Shown: positions 60,927 through 63,353 of the stretch, one piece after another
Position numbering within the stretch: position 1 is the first letter of the stretch
How the letters are laid out: every line of letters begins with the position of its first letter
Origin: Bacillota bacterium
GTDB taxonomy: Bacteria > Bacillota > Clostridia > Christensenellales > SZUA-584
Length of the DNA: 63,353 nt
Assembly: GCA_023436115.1 (NCBI GenBank)
Contig: JAEZKQ010000007.1
Location: 1 to 63,353, forward strand
Direction: 5' to 3'
Notes under the pieces: generated by a model
Databases searched by the model: none
Told to the model about the DNA's origin: nothing
The model's input: only the letters and a program-made list of their open reading frames with translations
Program-made: the position numbers and the translations under genes

Positions 60927-61952
60927 ATGAAGAGTGTTCTTGTGACCGGTGGTGCCGGATTTATCGGCAGCAATTTTGTACGCATGATGCTTGTCCGGTA
61001 TCCGGATTACAAAATTATAAATGTCGATGCCCTTACCTATGCCGGAAACCTTGACAATTTAGAGGATATCTGCGAGAAACAACATATCTTTATAAAAGCA
61101 GATATTACGGACCGTAAGAGCATTTGCCAGATATTCAACATATATGATATTGACGCTGTGGTTAACTTTGCTGCCGAATCACACGTCGACCGAAGCATTG
61201 TTGATCCGGAGATTTTCTTAAAGACAAACATTCTTGGTACTCAGGTGCTTTTAGATGCTGCCAAAGACCATTGGAAAGTTGATAATGATAAATATTGTAC
61301 TGAGTACAAATCAGGAGCTAAGTTTGTACAAGTATCTACAGATGAAGTCTATGGTGGATTGGGCAAGACAGGCAAATTTACAGAGGATATGCCATTGCTT
61401 CCGACCAGCCCGTATTCAGCTTCTAAAGCAAGCGCAGACATGATAGTAAGAGCGTATCATAAAACGTTTGGAGTTCCTGTGAATATCACCCGTTGCAGTA
61501 ATAATTATGGCCCGTATCAGTTTCCTGAAAAGTTAATTCCGCTGATGATTAACAATTGTATGAAAGAAAGATCTTTACCGGTTTATGGCGATGGCATGCA
61601 GATTAGAGACTGGCTCCATGTTTGCGACCATTGTCATGCCATCGATATCGTTTTGCATAGAGGAAAAGTCGGAGAAATATATAACATCGGTGGTAATAAC
61701 GAAAAAGCGAATATTGAAATTGTAAAGCTCATCGTAAACGAGCTTGGAAAATCCGAGTCTTTAATTAGTTATGTGAAAGATAGACCGGGTCATGACAAAA
61801 GATACGCGATTGATAATACTAAAATAAAATCGGAGCTGGGATGGGAACCTGCCTATACATTTGAAAAGGGAATAAAAGAGACGGTCAGGTGGTACGTTGA
61901 TAATATAGAATGGATGGAAAAAATCGTATCTGGCGATTATAAAAATTATTAA
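60927..61952 (+). CDS. rfbB: dTDP-glucose 4,6-dehydratase
   Basis: 341 residues with VTGGAGFIGSNFVRMM, DALTYAGNLDNLEDI, FAAESHVDRSI, QVSTDEVYGGL, TSPYSASKASADM (the Y-x3-K motif) and RDWLHVCDHCHAI. It is a full-length RmlB-type enzyme. No other rml genes are nearby, and GC falls to about 35-40 %, below its neighbours, so it may be a relatively recent arrival. AGGAAAGGA precedes the start. Confidence 0.94.
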   Translation: MKSVLVTGGAGFIGSNFVRMMLVRYPDYKIINVDALTYAGNLDNLEDICEKQHIFIKADITDRKSICQIFNIYDIDAVVNFAAESHVDRSIVDPEIFLKTNILGTQVLLDAAKDHWKVDNDKYCTEYKSGAKFVQVSTDEVYGGLGKTGKFTEDMPLLPTSPYSASKASADMIVRAYHKTFGVPVNITRCSNNYGPYQFPEKLIPLMINNCMKERSLPVYGDGMQIRDWLHVCDHCHAIDIVLHRGKVGEIYNIGGNNEKANIEIVKLIVNELGKSESLISYVKDRPGHDKRYAIDNTKIKSELGWEPAYTFEKGIKETVRWYVDNIEWMEKIVSGDYKNY

Positions 61953-62047
61953 TCGTATGTATAACAATTGATTATATACCAGAATATGATAACGCGTATG
62001 CCTGTCATTCAAGAGCGTTAACACGGGACAGATAAACGCCAACTATG

Positions 62048-62071
62048 GTTTTTAATTAAAAACTTTTTTTT
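62048..62071 (+). terminator. AT-rich hairpin terminator after rfbB
   Basis: The palindrome GTTTTTAATTAAAAAC at 62048-62063 is followed by eight T. It is weak because the stem is nearly all A-T. Confidence 0.5.
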
Positions 62072-62111
62072 GCGCATCCTAACCATGAAAGCTTATAACA
62101 AAGAGGTGCTC

Positions 62112-62600
62112 ATGGTTATATTAATTTTGGTGCTTTTACTCATATTTGTCGCTTATCTACTAACACAAAGGCTGCGGCTTAAGCTTTATATGACATTAAA
62201 CGGTCAGGGCTTTGCCGCCGATATTTTTTGTCTGTATCCTCTTGTTAAGATTCATATTGAACTAGAACATAGTATTCCATATTTGTATGTTTATCTTTTT
62301 AAGATCAGGGTATACAAAAGCCGTTTGATAAAAAACAAGAAAACGCGTAAAAAGCTGGGCTTAATTAAAAATGTCGATGTTAAAGATATCAATGTCGATA
62401 CTTTTTACGGACTAAAAAACCCCTACCTCACAGCGATTGCATCGGGTGTGATTGGGGCCGCAAAGCATTTAACCAGTGCAATCACCATCAATCATTATCC
62501 CGATTTTAATGCTGTCAATGAATACCTCAGGATTGAAGCATCGGGATATCTAAGCTTGGGGAATACTATTAGAAACTATGCAAAAAATAATATCGAATGA
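62112..62600 (+). CDS. DUF2953 membrane-associated protein
   Basis: 162 residues. One N-terminal TM (VILILVLLLIFVAYLL), then a cytoplasmic domain with VYLFKIRVYKSRLIKNKK, the usual DUF2953 form. These proteins sit next to gerW/ytfJ in many spore formers, as here (15 bp). ATG 62112 has AGAGG 6 bp upstream and puts the TM at the very N-terminus; an in-frame ATG at 62088 is possible. Function unknown. Confidence 0.8.
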   Translation: MVILILVLLLIFVAYLLTQRLRLKLYMTLNGQGFAADIFCLYPLVKIHIELEHSIPYLYVYLFKIRVYKSRLIKNKKTRKKLGLIKNVDVKDINVDTFYGLKNPYLTAIASGVIGAAKHLTSAITINHYPDFNAVNEYLRIEASGYLSLGNTIRNYAKNNIE

Positions 62601-62615
62601 AGGGAGGAGATATAA

Positions 62616-63005
62616 ATGGAGAATTTGACACAACAAGTCGATACGCTGTTTGCCAACATGGAGAATTTCACACAGAAAGACAGCCTCATCGGTAAGCCCG
62701 TTGCGCAAGGTGATAAGACATTTTTGCCGGTCATGTCGTTGACTCTTGGCTATGGCGGGGGAGATTCACAGGCAAAAGGTAAGCCGGCCGCTGGAGCGGC
62801 TGCTGGCGGCGGCAGTACGATGGGTGGCGGCGCGTTGGGAGTTGGCGCAAAGCTTTGCACAGATGCTGTTCTTGTGGTCGATAAAGACAATGTGATGCTG
62901 GCTCCGATCAATGCGGCGGGCAATATCAGTCAGGTGATTAACCAGCTGCCTCAAATTATAGGCAGCATTAACTCGGGCACACAGACGAATCAGCAACCCA
63001 AATAA
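62616..63005 (+). CDS. GerW/YtfJ family sporulation protein
   Basis: 129 residues. Opening with LTQQVDTLFANMENFTQKDS, then IGKPVAQGDKTFLPVMSLTLGYGGG and a Gly/Ala-rich loop (about 48-75) leading to ALGVGAKLCTDAVLVV. It is required for germination in Bacillus relatives. AGGGAGGAG precedes the start. With CotF this supports a spore-forming host. Confidence 0.88.
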   Translation: MENLTQQVDTLFANMENFTQKDSLIGKPVAQGDKTFLPVMSLTLGYGGGDSQAKGKPAAGAAAGGGSTMGGGALGVGAKLCTDAVLVVDKDNVMLAPINAAGNISQVINQLPQIIGSINSGTQTNQQPK

Positions 63006-63061
63006 GTTAAGTAAAATCTCGAGCATAAGCTTTTTCAGAGCTTATGACAACAACCAGAATC

Positions 63062-63098
63062 AAAAAGCTGGCGCTTGTATCTAAGCACCAGCTTTTTT
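63062..63098. terminator. Bidirectional terminator between gerW and the ABC ATPase gene
   Basis: AAAAAGCTGG at 63062-63071 pairs with CCAGCTTTTT at 63088-63097, a perfect 10-bp stem with A and T runs on both sides. A second hairpin (CATAAGCT/AGCTTATG, 63024-63046) lies just before it. Confidence 0.88.
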
Positions 63099-63117
63099 GT
63101 TTGAATAATACAGTATT

Positions 63118-63353
63118 TTAATACAGCATATTCTTTTCCGTTTCCACGTCAAACAAATGAATAGCGGGTTCGGGAATCGTGAAGCCTAAATAGTTGTCTC
63201 TGCCGCGCTCAAACGCATAGCTGTTTACATCCGATATCTGAACACGAATCACAACGTCCTGCTCGTTTACGGCCACATGCAGGTACATCTCGCTGCCCAT
63301 CATTTCCGACACATCCACCTTTGCTTTGATGCTGTCCTTGGCATCCTGCGAGG
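63118..63353 (-). CDS. Sugar ABC transporter ATP-binding protein (UgpC/MsmK type), C-terminal part
   Basis: The 77 codons present run from the window edge to a TAA at 63118. The sequence MDVSEMMGSEMYLHVAV, with NYLGFTIPEPAIHLFDVETE at its end, is the regulatory TOBE-like domain of multi-sugar ATPases such as MsmX/UgpC. Walker motifs lie beyond the window. Only the right-hand edge is seen, so which sugar system it serves cannot be told. Confidence 0.85.
   Translation of the reverse strand, partial: SQDAKDSIKAKVDVSEMMGSEMYLHVAVNEQDVVIRVQISDVNSYAFERGRDNYLGFTIPEPAIHLFDVETEKNMLY

Noticed and set aside
1..63353. CRISPR arrays, rRNA or tRNA genes
   Set aside because: No regularly spaced direct repeats and no recognisable tRNA or rRNA segments were seen by eye; a covariance-model scan would be decisive.

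Overview
The window reads as chromosomal DNA of an endospore-forming member of the Clostridia (Firmicutes). It carries a CotF-type spore coat gene and its small partner, a GerW/YtfJ spore protein, RNase J, YlbF, RbgA, TrmFO, HslVU, a PadR/DUF1700/DUF4097 operon and a typical Firmicutes spread of ATG, GTG and TTG starts behind GGAGG-type ribosome binding sites. Species cannot be told from the sequence. Composition is about 50 to 55 % GC over most housekeeping genes. It drops sharply in an island at 18.4-20.1 kb and more mildly in part of the NRPS gene, in the N-terminus of its histidine kinase, and in rfbB.

Layout. 1-0.13 kb: right end of an IS3-family element. 0.4-11.9 kb: a four-gene, one-direction cassette made of an Sfp-type phosphopantetheinyl transferase, a 2463-residue two-module NRPS (C-A-T-C-A-T-R, reductive release), a 7TM histidine kinase and a response regulator with an HD-GYP c-di-GMP phosphodiesterase output. 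The last three genes are 1 bp apart or overlapping, and the unit ends in a terminator. This is the accessory system most worth attention: an aldehyde or pyrazinone-type peptide synthase physically coupled to a membrane sensor and a second-messenger enzyme. 12-18.3 kb: ferritin-like protein, PrsA-like lipoprotein, an E1 alpha/beta pair without E2 or E3, and a PadR-controlled envelope operon with a clear operator. 18.4-20.1 kb: AT-rich island with an unrecognised 397-residue protein. 20.2-25.7 kb: zinc ribbon protein, spore coat pair, then recX-birA-P1 peptidase-acpS-nnr as an overlapping run.

25.7-38.3 kb is on the minus strand. It holds two frameshifted genes (a DUF3795 protein and a WYL regulator), an effector-binding protein, an LspA-like membrane protein, and a complete shikimate-to-Phe/Tyr operon (aroF-tyrA-aroB-aroA-aroC-pheA-aroEK-aroQ). 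The operon starts from a strong promoter followed by a 38-residue Tyr/Phe-rich leader peptide and a terminator: a classical ribosome-mediated attenuator. Upstream lie a nucleoside-kinase-like gene and an ECF transporter S component with a structured leader.

38.4-63.35 kb is mostly plus strand and mostly housekeeping: rplS, rbgA, rnhB, yraN, then a probable protein O-glycosylation group (GT-C enzyme, PMT-type mannosyltransferase, GtrA), comM, dprA, topA, trmFO, hslV, hslU, a sugar nucleotidyltransferase with a degenerate phosphomannomutase domain, RNase J, a C_GCAxxG_C_C protein, ylbF, mltG, a U32-family tRNA hydroxylation protein, an isolated rfbB, a DUF2953 protein, gerW, and the C-terminal end of a sugar ABC transporter ATPase leaving the window on the minus strand. 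No rRNA, tRNA or CRISPR array was found by eye.
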